A DNA stretch of 64,000 nucleotides, from positions 9,900,501 through 9,964,500 of the forward strand of contig NZ_CP095376.1 of assembly GCF_023008405.1 (NCBI RefSeq). The letters run 5' to 3'. Under the pieces are notes generated by a model. It made no database searches. It saw only the letters and a program-made list of their open reading frames with translations, and had not been told where the DNA came from. Numbering within the stretch: the first letter of the stretch is position 1; each line of letters opens with the position of its first letter. The translations under genes were made by a program, and so were the position numbers. The DNA comes from Amycolatopsis sp. FBCC-B4732 (lineage in GTDB: Bacteria > Actinomycetota > Actinomycetes > Mycobacteriales > Pseudonocardiaceae). Positions 16,608-27,199 of this stretch are shown here, piece after piece.

Positions 16608-18245
16608 ATGGCCGAGCTGACGATCTCCTCGGATGAGATCCGTAGCGCGATCGAGAACTACGTCTCGAGTTACGCCCCGGACGTGAGCCGGGAAGAAGTT
16701 GGCACCGTGATCGACGCCGGTGACGGCATCGCCCACATCGAGGGCCTGCCCTCGGCCATGGCCAACGAGCTGCTCGAGTTCCCCGGCGGCGTCCTGGGCG
16801 TCGCACTGAACCTGGACGCGCGCTCCATCGGTGCCGCGATCCTCGGCGACTTCGAAAGCATCGAAGAGGGCCAGCAGGTCAAGCGCACCGGGCAGGTCCT
16901 GTCGGTGCCGGTCGGTGACGGCTACCTCGGCCGCGTCGTCAACCCGCTGGGCGCTCCCATCGACGGCCTCGGCGAGATCGAGACCACCGACCGCCGTCCG
17001 CTGGAGGTCAAGGCCGCTTCGGTGGTCGAGCGCCAGCCGGTGTCGGAGCCGCTGCAGACCGGCATCACCGCCATCGACGCGATGACCCCGATCGGCCGCG
17101 GCCAGCGCCAGCTGATCATCGGTGACCGCAAGACGGGCAAGACCGCCGTCGCCGTGGACACGATCATCAACCAGAAGGCCAACTGGGACTCCGGCGACGA
17201 GAAGAAGCAGGTCCGCTGCATCTACGTCGCCGTCGGCCAGAAGGGCTCGACGATCGCCGCGGTCAAGAAGTCCCTCGAGGACGCGGGCGCGATGGAGTAC
17301 ACCACCATCGTCGCCGCGCCGGCTTCGGACTCCGCCGGCTTCAAGTGGATCGCGCCGTACACCGGTTCGGCCATCGGCCAGCACTGGATGTTCGAGGGCA
17401 AGCACGTCCTCATCGTGTTCGACGACCTGACCAAGCAGGCCGACGCGTACCGCGCGATCTCGCTGCTGCTGCGCCGCCCGCCGGGCCGTGAAGCCTTCCC
17501 GGGCGACGTCTTCTACTTGCACTCCCGTCTCCTCGAGCGGTGCGCGAAGCTGTCGGACGAGCTGGGTGCCGGCTCGCTGACCGGTCTCCCGATCATCGAG
17601 ACCAAGGCGAACGACGTGTCGGCCTACATCCCGACCAACGTCATCTCGATCACCGACGGTCAGTGCTTCTTCCAGTCGGACCTCTTCAACGCCGGTCAGC
17701 GCCCGGCCATCGACGTGGGCATCTCGGTGTCCCGCGTGGGTGGTGCCGCGCAGGTCAAGGCGATGAAGAACGTCGCGGGCTCGCTCCGGATCGACCTGTC
17801 GCAGTACCGCGAGCTGGAGGCGTTCGCCGCCTTCGCTTCGGACCTCGACGACGCGTCGAAGGCGCAGCTCGAGCGCGGTGCCCGCCTGTACGAGGTGCTC
17901 AAGCAGCCGCAGTACTCGCCGGTCCCGGTCGAGGAGCAGGTCGCCACGGTGTACCTGGGCACGAACGGCCACTACGACTCGGTCCCGACCGAGGACGTGC
18001 GCCGCTTCAACCACGAGTTCCTGGACTCGGCCCGCCGCAAGCACGCCGAGGTCCTGGGCGCGATCCGCGACACCGGCAAGTTCGAGGACGACACCGCGGA
18101 CAAGCTGGTTGCCGCCGTGAACGAGTTCAAGAAGGAGTTCACGACCTCCGAGGGCAAGCCGCTCGAGGAGAACGCGGACGCCATGGAAGCCGACAAGGTC
18201 GGGCAGGAGACCGTCAAGGTCAACAAGCCCGCCCCGAAGAAGTGA
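16608..18245 (+). CDS. atpA: ATP synthase F1 subunit alpha
   Basis: Non-catalytic nucleotide-binding subunit of 545 residues. The Walker A sequence GDRKTGKT is at residues 172-179 (17121-17144), with Walker [13 protein letters not shown] and the signature [17 protein letters not shown]. The C-terminal extension (about 35 residues, [20 protein letters not shown]) beyond the E. coli length resembles the actinobacterial alpha-subunit tail that, in mycobacteria, suppresses ATP hydrolysis. Here that role is inferred by length and position only. Confidence 0.97.
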   Translation: MAELTISSDEIRSAIENYVSSYAPDVSREEVGTVIDAGDGIAHIEGLPSAMANELLEFPGGVLGVALNLDARSIGAAILGDFESIEEGQQVKRTGQVLSVPVGDGYLGRVVNPLGAPIDGLGEIETTDRRPLEVKAASVVERQPVSEPLQTGITAIDAMTPIGRGQRQLIIGDRKTGKTAVAVDTIINQKANWDSGDEKKQVRCIYVAVGQKGSTIAAVKKSLEDAGAMEYTTIVAAPASDSAGFKWIAPYTGSAIGQHWMFEGKHVLIVFDDLTKQADAYRAISLLLRRPPGREAFPGDVFYLHSRLLERCAKLSDELGAGSLTGLPIIETKANDVSAYIPTNVISITDGQCFFQSDLFNAGQRPAIDVGISVSRVGGAAQVKAMKNVAGSLRIDLSQYRELEAFAAFASDLDDASKAQLERGARLYEVLKQPQYSPVPVEEQVATVYLGTNGHYDSVPTEDVRRFNHEFLDSARRKHAEVLGAIRDTGKFEDDTADKLVAAVNEFKKEFTTSEGKPLEENADAMEADKVGQETVKVNKPAPKK

Positions 18246-18256
18246 GCTGGTAGCTC

Positions 18257-20622
<2,366 letters not shown>

Positions 20623-20633
20623 TCTCCCGAGCG

Positions 20634-20673
20634 CGGCGGGGGCTGTGTCCACTGTGGACACGGGCCCCCGCCG
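20634..20673 (+). terminator. Composite hairpin between atpD and atpC
   Basis: Outer arms CGGCGGGGGC (20634-20643) and GCCCCCGCCG (20664-20673) enclose an inner palindrome GTGTCCAC-T-GTGGACAC (20645-20661). The total stem is about 18 bp with a small bulge. It lies inside the operon, so it may attenuate or process the message, or protect the upstream 3' end. Confidence 0.6.
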
Positions 20674-20736
20674 TTCTCGTAACTCAGGACCGACCTATTA
20701 CACTCGGTGGTAACACCCCGAGCGAAGGAGTGCTAC

Positions 20737-21102
20737 GTGGCTGAGATGTCCGTGGAGCTGGTGGCCGTCGAGCGCCGTCTCTGGTCGGGTACCGCCACTT
20801 TCGTGGTGGCCCAGACCACCGAGGGCGAGATCGGCATCATGGCCGGCCACGAACCCGTGCTCGGGCAGCTCGTCGAAGGTGGCGTCGTCAAGGTGACGAC
20901 GACCGACGGTGAGACGGTCTGCGCGGCCGTGCACGGCGGGTTCCTGTCGGTCACCGCCACCGGGGTGAGCATCCTCGCCGAGAGCGCCGAACTGTCCGAC
21001 GAGATCGACGTCGACGCGGCGAAGGCGGCCTTGAACGCCGACGACGAGACCGAGCGGACGAGGGCCACGGCCCAGCTCCGCGCGGCAGGTCAGTCGGCCT
21101 GA
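20737..21102 (+). CDS. atpC: ATP synthase F1 subunit epsilon
   Basis: Regulatory central-stalk subunit of 121 residues. The beta-sandwich domain has [35 protein letters not shown] and HGGFLSV, and the C-terminal helical part is short, as in mycobacteria. The GTG at 20737 has GAAGGAG 6 nt upstream. The 114-bp gap from atpD contains a strong hairpin and an AT-richer TATTACACT segment, so a separate weak promoter for atpC is possible. Confidence 0.95.
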   Translation: MAEMSVELVAVERRLWSGTATFVVAQTTEGEIGIMAGHEPVLGQLVEGGVVKVTTTDGETVCAAVHGGFLSVTATGVSILAESAELSDEIDVDAAKAALNADDETERTRATAQLRAAGQSA

Positions 21103-21127
21103 GCGCGAGACGGGCAGGAGCCGGGCC

Positions 21128-21562
21128 GTGAAGATCACCGTGGTGGTAGTCGGGCTCCTGATCGTGCTCGCCGTGCTGGCCGCCTGGTACGGCCAGCGGT
21201 GGATCCGGATGCGCCGCGGCGGGGGCGTGAGCGTCGCGCTGCGGTGGCGTCCGGACGCCGCGCGGTCCAGCTGGCACCTGGGGCTCGGCCGCTACGAGGG
21301 CGACGAGTTCGTCTGGTACCGCGTGTGGAGCCTGCGGACCGGTCCGGACCGCGTCTTCCAGCGCGAAAGCATGCAGATCGCCGACCGGCGCGACCCGTCC
21401 GGGAGCGAGGCCTACGCCGTTCCCGAGGGCTCGACGGTGCTGCGCTGCGAGTCGGAGACCCAGGAAGCGATCGAGATCGCCATGGGCCCGGGAGCGCTCA
21501 CCGGGTTCCTCTCCTGGCTCGAATCCGCCCCGCCCGGGCGACGTCTTCCCCGGGCTTCCTGA
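21128..21562 (+). CDS. DUF2550-family membrane-anchored protein
   Basis: A 144-residue protein with one N-terminal transmembrane helix (ITVVVVGLLIVLAVLAAWYG) and a soluble beta-rich domain (GGGVSVALRWRPD, WHLGLGRYEGDEFVWYRVWSL). This matches the DUF2550 proteins encoded directly after atpC in mycobacteria (Rv1312 position) and other actinobacteria. The function is unknown; conservation of location suggests a link to ATP synthase or envelope biology. The GTG at 21128 has GGCAGGAG upstream. It is probably the last gene of the atp transcription unit. Confidence 0.85.
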   Translation: MKITVVVVGLLIVLAVLAAWYGQRWIRMRRGGGVSVALRWRPDAARSSWHLGLGRYEGDEFVWYRVWSLRTGPDRVFQRESMQIADRRDPSGSEAYAVPEGSTVLRCESETQEAIEIAMGPGALTGFLSWLESAPPGRRLPRAS

Positions 21563-21601
21563 CTGTCTCAAACTGGGACAGCCGCGGCCGCCTTTTTGGC
21601 C

Positions 21602-21607
21602 TACGGT
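21602..21607 (+). promoter_or_regulatory. -10 box TACGGT for a leaderless start
   Basis: TACGGT ends 7 nt before the ATG at 21615, with no Shine-Dalgarno between. Confidence 0.5.
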
Positions 21608-21614
21608 TGAGCGC

Positions 21615-21935
21615 ATGATCCTCATCGTGGTCAAATTCCCGGTCAAGCCGGAGCACGCCGAAGCCTGGCCGGAAATCGTCGCCGACTACACCGCGAACAC
21701 CCGCGCCGAGGACGGCAACCGGTTCTTCGAATGGTCGCGGAGCCTCGAGGACCCGAACACGTACGTGCTGGTCGAGGGCTTCGAAGGCCAGGACGCCGCC
21801 GTCGCGCACGTCGGCTCCGACCACTTCAAGTGGGCGGTCGCGAACCTGGGTGCCTACATCAGCGACAACCCGCGGATCATCAACGTCCAGGACGCCTCCG
21901 ACTGGGGCCCGATGGCCGAGATCCAGCCCCACTAA
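21615..21935 (+). CDS. Antibiotic-biosynthesis-monooxygenase-fold (ABM) protein
   Basis: A 106-residue dimeric ferredoxin-like fold protein of the ABM/putative quinol monooxygenase type: LIVVKFPVKPEHAEAWPEIVADY, FFEWSRSLEDPNTYVLVEGFE, then HFKWAVANL. Such proteins act as cofactor-less monooxygenases or as small-molecule binding proteins; no substrate can be assigned. It appears leaderless. Its TAA stop is itself part of the TAAACT -10 box of the following aroA gene, a very compact arrangement. Confidence 0.82.
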   Translation: MILIVVKFPVKPEHAEAWPEIVADYTANTRAEDGNRFFEWSRSLEDPNTYVLVEGFEGQDAAVAHVGSDHFKWAVANLGAYISDNPRIINVQDASDWGPMAEIQPH

Positions 21936-21938
21936 ACT
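21933..21938 (+). promoter_or_regulatory. -10 box TAAACT of aroA, overlapping a stop codon
   Basis: TAAACT begins with the stop codon (21933-21935) of the upstream gene and ends 7 nt before the aroA GTG at 21946. This fits a leaderless promoter. Confidence 0.5.
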
Positions 21939-21945
21939 GGGGTTC

Positions 21946-23184
21946 GTGACCCTCGTCGAGATCCCCGGCTCCAAATCCGTCACCGCCCGCGGCCTGTTCC
22001 TGGCCGCCGCCGCGCACGGCACCACGACCCTCGGCCGTCCGCTGCACTCGGACGACACCGAGGGCTTCGCCGAGGGGCTCGTCAAGCTCGGTTACCGCGT
22101 GGACCGGCAGCCCGGCGCGTGGACCATCGAGGGCCGGCCCGCGGGCCCGGGCGTCGCTTCCGCCGACGTCTTCTGCCGCGACGGCGCCACGACGGCCCGA
22201 TTCCTGCCCGCCCTGGCCGCGGCCGGCGCCGGGACGTTCCACTTCGACGCGTCCGACCAGATGCGCCGCCGCCCGCTCGGGCCGCTGACCGACGCGCTGC
22301 AGGAGCTCGGCGTCGACCTCACCTTCGAGGGCGAGCCGGGCCACCACCCGCTGACGGTCCGCGCGAACGGCGTCAAGGGCGGTTCGCTGACCCTCGACGC
22401 GGGGCTGTCCTCGCAGTTCCTGACGGCGTTGCTGCTGCTCGGGCCGCTGACCGCGGAGGGCCTGCGGATCACGGTGACCGACCTGGTGTCGGTGCCCTAC
22501 GTCGAGATCACGCTTTCGATGATGCGGCAGTTCGGCGTGGACGTCCGACGCGAAGGCCAGACGTTCGTCGTCCCGCCGACGCCGTACCAGGCCTGCGACT
22601 ACCCGGTGGAGCCCGACGCGTCGACGTCGAGCTACTTCCTGGCCGCGGCGGCGGTCACCGGCCGCACGGTGACCATCCCGGGCCTCGGCTCGTCCGCGCT
22701 GCAGGGCGACCTGCGTTTCGTGGACGTCCTGGAGCAGATGGGCGCGCACGTCGAGCTGACTCCCGATTCGGTCACGGTGGCCGGCCCGTCGGACGGCCTG
22801 CGCGGCGTCACGGTGAACATGCGCGACATCTCGGACACCGTCCCGACCCTGGCGGCGATCGCCCCGTTCGCGTCCGGGCCGGTGCGCATCGAGGACGTCT
22901 ACAACACGCGCATCAAGGAGTGCGACCGCCTGGACGCGTGTGAGGAGAACCTGCGCGCGCTGGGCATCGAGGTGGAGACGGGCCGCGACTGGATCGAGAT
23001 CCAGCCGGGCACGCCGGTCGGCGCGCAGATCAAGTGCCGCCGCGACCACCGGATCGCGATGGCGTTCAGCATCACGGGCCTGCACACGGACGGCATCACC
23101 CTGGACGACCCGGACTGCGTGAAGAAGACCTTCCCGGGCTTCCACCAGGCGCTGGCGACGCTGCGGGAGGGTTGGGGGATCTGA
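21946..23184 (+). CDS. aroA: 3-phosphoshikimate 1-carboxyvinyltransferase (EPSP synthase)
   Basis: Shikimate-pathway enzyme joining phosphoenolpyruvate to shikimate-3-phosphate. It has 412 residues. It shows the substrate-binding IPGSKSVTARGLFLAAA at the N-terminus, FCRDGATTARFLPAL in the PEP-loop position (the more usual form is NAGTxxR), SSQFLTALLLLGPL, RIKECDRL, and KCRRDHRIAMAF near the C-terminus. The divergent PEP loop may affect inhibitor sensitivity. The GTG at 21946 appears leaderless. It stands outside any aro cluster, next to an ABM-fold gene. Confidence 0.92.
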   Translation: MTLVEIPGSKSVTARGLFLAAAAHGTTTLGRPLHSDDTEGFAEGLVKLGYRVDRQPGAWTIEGRPAGPGVASADVFCRDGATTARFLPALAAAGAGTFHFDASDQMRRRPLGPLTDALQELGVDLTFEGEPGHHPLTVRANGVKGGSLTLDAGLSSQFLTALLLLGPLTAEGLRITVTDLVSVPYVEITLSMMRQFGVDVRREGQTFVVPPTPYQACDYPVEPDASTSSYFLAAAAVTGRTVTIPGLGSSALQGDLRFVDVLEQMGAHVELTPDSVTVAGPSDGLRGVTVNMRDISDTVPTLAAIAPFASGPVRIEDVYNTRIKECDRLDACEENLRALGIEVETGRDWIEIQPGTPVGAQIKCRRDHRIAMAFSITGLHTDGITLDDPDCVKKTFPGFHQALATLREGWGI

Positions 23185-23251
23185 CGGGCGAGTTCGACGA
23201 GCTGCCGGAGCTCGAGCGCTTTCGGGCGGCGCGCGAGCACGGCTGACGCTC

Positions 23252-23541
23252 GTGGCTGCCGAAGCGGGCTATCCGTGCCCCTGCTGCGGGCACCTGGCGT
23301 TCGGGGAGCCACCGGGCTCCTACGGGATCTGCGGCGTGTGCTTCTGGGAGGACGATCCGGTTCAGCTGCGGTGCGATCGAGCCCAGGTTCCTCGGTCTCG
23401 TGCGCGTGGCCGCCCGTCCGGACCCAGGGAGGCGGGGTGGTGTCCCGTCGACCTCGCCGTCGACGACTTCGAGGCGCCGCGGAAACTCCCTGGCCCAGCG
23501 ACTCCACGACGCTGTACCGGTGGCGGCCGACCCTGAGCTAA
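23252..23541 (+). pseudogene. Decayed CPCC-type cysteine-rich protein gene
   Basis: The start is intact: GTG 23252 then YPCPCCGHLAFGEPPGSYGICGVCFWEDDPVQL, the CPCC zinc-ribbon domain. After that the family sequence jumps between frames. GAIEPRFLGLVRVAARPDPG lies in a second frame (about 23370-23429), WCPVDLAVDDFEAP is back in the first (about 23440-23479), and ETPWPSDSTTLYRWRPTLS ends in a third (stop 23539-23541). About 25 expected residues between VQL and GAIEP are absent. This pattern indicates at least one deletion and two further frameshifts. The short frame just upstream (23185-23246) has no start and is not called. Confidence 0.75.
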
Positions 23542-24119
23542 GGCTGCCCGCCCGGCTGCCACAGCACGTCACCGTCCGGGTTCGCCAGCCGGGAGAGGAT
23601 GAACAGCAGGTCCGAGAGCCGGTTCAGGTATTTGAGCGCGATCGGGTTCGTCGTCTCCGGCTCGGCCTCGTACAGCGCCCACGCCGAACGCTCCGCGCGC
23701 CGGGACACCGTGCGGGCCTGGTGCAGGAACGCCGCTCCCGGCGTCCCGCCCGGCAGGATGAACGACGTCAGCTTCGGCAGGCGCTCGTTGAACTCGTCAC
23801 ACCAGCCTTCGAGCCGCTCGACGTACTTCTCCGTGATCCGCAGCGGCGGGTACGGCGGGTACGGCGGGTCGTCGGAGATCGGCAGGCACAGGTCGGCGCC
23901 GACGTCGAAGAGATCGTTCTGCACCGTACGCAGCACGTCCGCCACTTCGTCCGGCAAACCACCCATCGCGATCGCCAGGCCCAGCACCGAGTTCGTCTCG
24001 TCGGTGTCCGCGTACGCGCCCAGCCGGGCGGACGTCTTGGGCACGCGGGACCCGTCGCCGAGCGCGGTCGTGCCGTTGTCGCCGACCTTCGTGTAGACGC
24101 GGTTGATGCGAACGACCAT
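23538..24119 (-). CDS. Cob(I)yrinic acid a,c-diamide adenosyltransferase (PduO type)
   Basis: Adenosylates reduced cobalamin to make coenzyme B12. It has 193 residues. The PduO-type signature is YTKVGDNGTTALGDGSRVPK, then GAYADTDETNSVLG, QNDLFDVGADL, FILPGGTPGAAFLHQARTVSRRAER and LNRLSDLLFILSR. The ATG at 24119 lies 6 nt after a TATGGT box, so a leaderless transcript is likely. It diverges from murA across 61 bp. Its product would supply adenosylcobalamin for enzymes such as the MeaA-type mutase at 33211, though they are not linked in an operon. Confidence 0.94.
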   Translation of the reverse strand: MVVRINRVYTKVGDNGTTALGDGSRVPKTSARLGAYADTDETNSVLGLAIAMGGLPDEVADVLRTVQNDLFDVGADLCLPISDDPPYPPYPPLRITEKYVERLEGWCDEFNERLPKLTSFILPGGTPGAAFLHQARTVSRRAERSAWALYEAEPETTNPIALKYLNRLSDLLFILSRLANPDGDVLWQPGGQP

Positions 24120-24180
24120 GAACCCACCATAGCGGCCCCCGCCCGGGCCGAATCCGGGCGAGAGGGCATGATTGGCGGCC

Positions 24181-25455
24181 ATGAGCGAGCACTTCGACGT
24201 GCATGGCGGAGCCCGGCTGGTCGGCGAGGTCGACGTGGTCGGCGCCAAGAACAGCGTGCTGAAGCTGATGGCCGCGGCCCTCCTCGCGGAAGGCACCACG
24301 ACCATCACGAACTGCCCGCAGATCCTGGACGTCCCGCTGATGGGCGACGTGCTGCGGAGCGTCGGCTGCGAGGTCGTCATCGAGGGCGACACCGCCACGA
24401 TCACGACGCCGGCCGAGCTGTCGCACCGCGCGGACTCGGCGGCGATGGGCAAGCTGCGCGCGTCCGTCTGCGTGCTGGGGCCGCTGGTCGGCCGGCTGAA
24501 GCAGGCCGTCGTGGCCCTGCCGGGCGGTGACGCGATCGGCTCGCGCCCGCTGGACATGCACCAGAACGGCCTGCGCAAGCTGGGCGCGACGAGCACGATC
24601 GAGCACGGCTGCGTCGTCGCGAAGGCCGAGACGCTGGTCGGCGCGCAGATCTGGCTCGACTTCCCGAGCGTCGGCGCGACCGAGAACATCCTGATGGCGG
24701 CCGTGCTGGCCGAGGGCACCACGGTCATCGACAACTGCGCGCGCGAGCCCGAAATCGCCGACATCTGCACGATGCTGGTCGAGATGGGCGCGAAGATCGA
24801 AGGCGCGGGCACGTCGACGCTCACGGTCCACGGCGTCGAGAAGCTGCACCCGACCGAGCACCGCGTGATCGGCGACCGGATCGTCGGCGCGACCTGGGCG
24901 TTCGCCGCCTCGATGACCCGCGGCGACATCACCGTCCGCGGCGTCAACCCGCACCACCTCGACCTGGTGCTGAACAAGCTGGAACTCGCCGGCGCCGAGG
25001 TCGAGACGTTCGACGACAAGGGCTTCCGGGTGATCCAGCCGGAGCGCCCGAAGGCGGTCGATTGGGTGACGCTGCCGTACCCCGGCTTCGCGACCGACCT
25101 GCAGCCCTTCGCGGTGGCGCTGTCGGCGGTGTCCGAGGGCACGTCGATGATCACGGAGAACGTCTACGAGGCGCGCTTCCGGTTCATCGAGGAGATGGTC
25201 CGCCTGTCCGGCGACGCCCGCACGGACGGCCACCACGCGGTGGTCCGCGGCGTCCCGCAGCTGTCGAGCGCCCCGGTCTGGGCCTCCGACATTCGCGCGG
25301 GCGCCGGCCTGGTGCTGGCCGGCCTGTGCGCGGACGGCGTCACGGAGGTCTGGGACGTCTTCCACATCGACCGCGGCTACCCGCACTTCGTGGAGAACCT
25401 GAACCGGCTGGGCGCGAACATCGAGCGGGTGAGCGGCGAGCCCGGGCGGGCCTGA
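24181..25455 (+). CDS. murA: UDP-N-acetylglucosamine 1-carboxyvinyltransferase
   Basis: First committed step of peptidoglycan synthesis: transfer of enolpyruvate to UDP-GlcNAc. It has 424 residues. The active-site loop reads [13 protein letters not shown], with Asp at residue 117 where E. coli has the fosfomycin-reactive Cys115. This is the same exchange as in M. tuberculosis and is known to make MurA insensitive to fosfomycin. Also visible are [19 protein letters not shown] and [12 protein letters not shown]. The ATG at 24181 is chosen over an in-frame TTG at 24172. A CATGAT hexamer 8 nt upstream is a possible -10 box. Confidence 0.95.
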   Translation: MSEHFDVHGGARLVGEVDVVGAKNSVLKLMAAALLAEGTTTITNCPQILDVPLMGDVLRSVGCEVVIEGDTATITTPAELSHRADSAAMGKLRASVCVLGPLVGRLKQAVVALPGGDAIGSRPLDMHQNGLRKLGATSTIEHGCVVAKAETLVGAQIWLDFPSVGATENILMAAVLAEGTTVIDNCAREPEIADICTMLVEMGAKIEGAGTSTLTVHGVEKLHPTEHRVIGDRIVGATWAFAASMTRGDITVRGVNPHHLDLVLNKLELAGAEVETFDDKGFRVIQPERPKAVDWVTLPYPGFATDLQPFAVALSAVSEGTSMITENVYEARFRFIEEMVRLSGDARTDGHHAVVRGVPQLSSAPVWASDIRAGAGLVLAGLCADGVTEVWDVFHIDRGYPHFVENLNRLGANIERVSGEPGRA

Positions 25456-25505
25456 GCCTGGAACAGGTATCGTAACCTTCTGTAAACCGCGGACAGGGGG
25501 TTGCG

Positions 25506-26081
25506 ATGACGGCGCTGCCCGACTGGATGGTGCTCCCCCCCGAAGGCCTTTCGGTCGAAGGGTACGAAGCGCTGCCCGAGGAAGTCTGCCGTGTCATCGA
25601 GATCGTCGACGGAGCGATTGTCGTGAACCCGGCCCCGCGCCGCCCGCACCAGAAGATCATCCGGCGGATGTCCTACGCGCTCGAGGAGGCGTGCGGAGCC
25701 GAACTGGCGGTGGAGTTCGACGTCGATCTCCGCCTGCGGGACGTGCCGCTGCTCAACCGCCGTCCCGACCTGGTGGTCTACGACGCGTCGCTCGACACCG
25801 ACGAGGTATTGCGGCCGGAGCACTGCTCGCTGGTGATCGAAGTGATGTCACCCGGCTCGATCACCGCGGACCAGACGGACAAGCCCGCGGAGTACGCCGC
25901 CGCCGGGATCCCGCACTTCTGGCGCGTGGAGAACGAGACCGACGACGTCCGCGGGCTCACGGTCTTCTGCTACCGGCTCGACCCGACGACCCGGGTGTAT
26001 ACGTCTTCCGGCGCGCACAAGCGCAAGCTGGCGGTCTCGGATCCGTTCGACTTCGCGATGGATCTGGCCGACCTGCTCTGA
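25506..26081 (+). CDS. Uma2-family (DUF820) endonuclease-like protein
   Basis: A 191-residue PD-(D/E)XK-fold protein. Conserved Uma2 features are GYEALPEE, VEIVDGAIVVNPAP-like strands, RRPDLVVYDASLD, LVIEVMSPGS and the D-x3-K-x3-Y-x2-AG-I pattern in DQTDKPAEYAAAGIPHFWRVE. The family is abundant in actinobacteria and cyanobacteria, mostly uncharacterised, and possibly linked to mobile DNA. An AGGGGGT sits just before the ATG at 25506. Its stop lies one base from the end of the convergent TetR gene. Confidence 0.88.
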   Translation: MTALPDWMVLPPEGLSVEGYEALPEEVCRVIEIVDGAIVVNPAPRRPHQKIIRRMSYALEEACGAELAVEFDVDLRLRDVPLLNRRPDLVVYDASLDTDEVLRPEHCSLVIEVMSPGSITADQTDKPAEYAAAGIPHFWRVENETDDVRGLTVFCYRLDPTTRVYTSSGAHKRKLAVSDPFDFAMDLADLL

Positions 26082-26082
26082 C

Positions 26083-26676
26083 TCACACCTCCCGGGCCCC
26101 CAGCGCGCGCAGGGCGTACGCCACCAGGCGGTCCACGTAGTCCGGCTCCGCCTCGGCCAGCCGGACCACCAGCCGCCAGTAGATCGGTGCCGCGAGGGCG
26201 TCCAGCGCCATCTCCATGTCCAAGTTCGCGGGCAGCTCGCCGCGGGTGATCGCGCGGCGCAGCATCGCTTCGCCGACCTCGCGGCGCGGACCGCCGATGG
26301 CCTCGCGCAAGCCGCGGCCGTGCTCCGGGGTGCGGGCGTCCTCCGCGACCAGGTCCGGCAGGATCCGCGAGAACAGCGGGTGCGTGAGCCAGTCGATCAG
26401 CGCCTGCATCGTCTCGCGCAGGTCTCCGCGCAGCGAGCCGGTGTCGACCTCCGCCGCGCGGGTCACGCTGAACTCCGTCACCACGGAGGCGATCATGTGC
26501 TCCTTCGACGCCCACCGCCGGTACAGCGCGCTCTTGCTGACACCGGCGCGTTTCGCGACGGCCTCCATCGACAGCCGCCCGTAGCCCTGCTCGGCGAGTT
26601 CCCACATGACGGCTTCGCTGATGGCCTGCGTGACCTCGGGCTGGAGGACCGCGGCGCCGGTCGGGGTGCGTGCCAT
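26083..26676 (-). CDS. TetR-family transcriptional regulator
   Basis: A 197-residue repressor. The N-terminal helix-turn-helix is GYGRLSMEAVAKRAGVSKSALYRRWASKEH, and the C-terminal all-helical ligand domain contains MDMALDALAAPIYWRLVV-like sequence. The ATG at 26676 lies 6 nt after TACACT (minus strand), a leaderless promoter. It diverges from a three-gene operon. Two copies of ACGGTACCGT, 31 bp apart centre to centre, lie in the shared control region, one next to its own promoter, so autoregulation plus control of the operon is likely. The ligand is probably a substrate or product of the divergent enzymes. Confidence 0.92.
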   Translation of the reverse strand: MARTPTGAAVLQPEVTQAISEAVMWELAEQGYGRLSMEAVAKRAGVSKSALYRRWASKEHMIASVVTEFSVTRAAEVDTGSLRGDLRETMQALIDWLTHPLFSRILPDLVAEDARTPEHGRGLREAIGGPRREVGEAMLRRAITRGELPANLDMEMALDALAAPIYWRLVVRLAEAEPDYVDRLVAYALRALGAREV

Positions 26677-26682
26677 GGCGGC

Positions 26683-26688
26683 AGTGTA
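26683..26688 (-). promoter_or_regulatory. -10 box TACACT of the TetR gene
   Basis: TACACT on the minus strand, 6 nt before the ATG at 26676, with no Shine-Dalgarno. Confidence 0.55.
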
Positions 26689-26695
26689 GCGGGTG

Positions 26696-26717
26696 GACGG
26701 GACGGTACCGTCCCGTC
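26696..26717. promoter_or_regulatory. Operator 1: perfect 22-bp palindrome
   Basis: Exact 22-bp palindrome centred on ACGGTACCGT (26702-26711), immediately upstream of the TetR -10 box. Its size and symmetry are typical of TetR-family operators. Confidence 0.75.
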
Positions 26718-26730
26718 TACTCTTGCGTCG

Positions 26731-26749
26731 GGACGGTACCGTATCGTCC
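26731..26749. promoter_or_regulatory. Operator 2: second ACGGTACCGT copy
   Basis: GGACGGTACCGTATCGTCC is a less perfect copy of operator 1, with centres 31 bp (about three helical turns) apart. It sits just before the Shine-Dalgarno of the plus-strand operon and overlaps its likely promoter. Confidence 0.65.
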
Positions 26750-26767
26750 GCACGTAAGGAGGCTGCG

Positions 26768-27199
26768 ATGCGCGACTTCGTAGACCACGCGCTCGAGCTG
26801 CTGCTGAAGCACGACATGGCCGGGTTCGCCAGGCTCTGGGCCGAGGACGGCGTCCTCGAATTCCCGTTCGCCGCTCCGGGCTACCCGGCGCGCGTCGAGG
26901 GCCGCGAGGCCATCCGCGAGTACCTGCGCGACTACCCGAACCTCCTGGACATCCGGGAGGTCACGGCGAAGACCGTGCACGAGACCACCGACCCGGCCGT
27001 GGTCGTCGCCGAGTTCACCGTCGCCGGCGTCGTCGTCGCGACGCAGCGGCCGTACGAGCTGTCCTACATCGCCGTGATCACCGTCGAGAACGGCGAGATC
27101 CGCCGGTACCGCGACTACTGGAGCCCGCAGGCGGCGGCGGAGCTGCTCGGCGGTACCGACGCGCTGACCGAGGCCTTCGCCGGCGGCGACCGTGGCTGA
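26768..27199 (+). CDS. SnoaL/NTF2-like fold protein
   Basis: A 143-residue cone-shaped NTF2-like protein: LELLLKHDMAGFARLWAEDGVLEFPFA, GREAIREYLRDY, and the closing strand GEIRRYRDYWSPQAAAELL. Such proteins are small hydrolases, isomerases or cyclases, or ligand carriers. The ATG at 26768 has a strong AAGGAGG 5 nt upstream. It is the first gene of the TetR-controlled operon, and its end overlaps the next gene by 8 bp. The substrate is unknown. Confidence 0.85.
   Translation: MRDFVDHALELLLKHDMAGFARLWAEDGVLEFPFAAPGYPARVEGREAIREYLRDYPNLLDIREVTAKTVHETTDPAVVVAEFTVAGVVVATQRPYELSYIAVITVENGEIRRYRDYWSPQAAAELLGGTDALTEAFAGGDRG

Noticed and set aside
15138..18044. A 968-codon open frame on the minus strand across the ATP synthase genes
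   Set aside because: It is antisense to four unmistakable genes, with composition explained by high-GC codon bias; no start signal or family match.
23034..23246. Open frame ending ELERFRAAREHG between aroA and the CPCC gene
   Set aside because: It overlaps aroA in another frame, with no start after the aroA stop. The last 21 codons look coding-like but are too short to assign.
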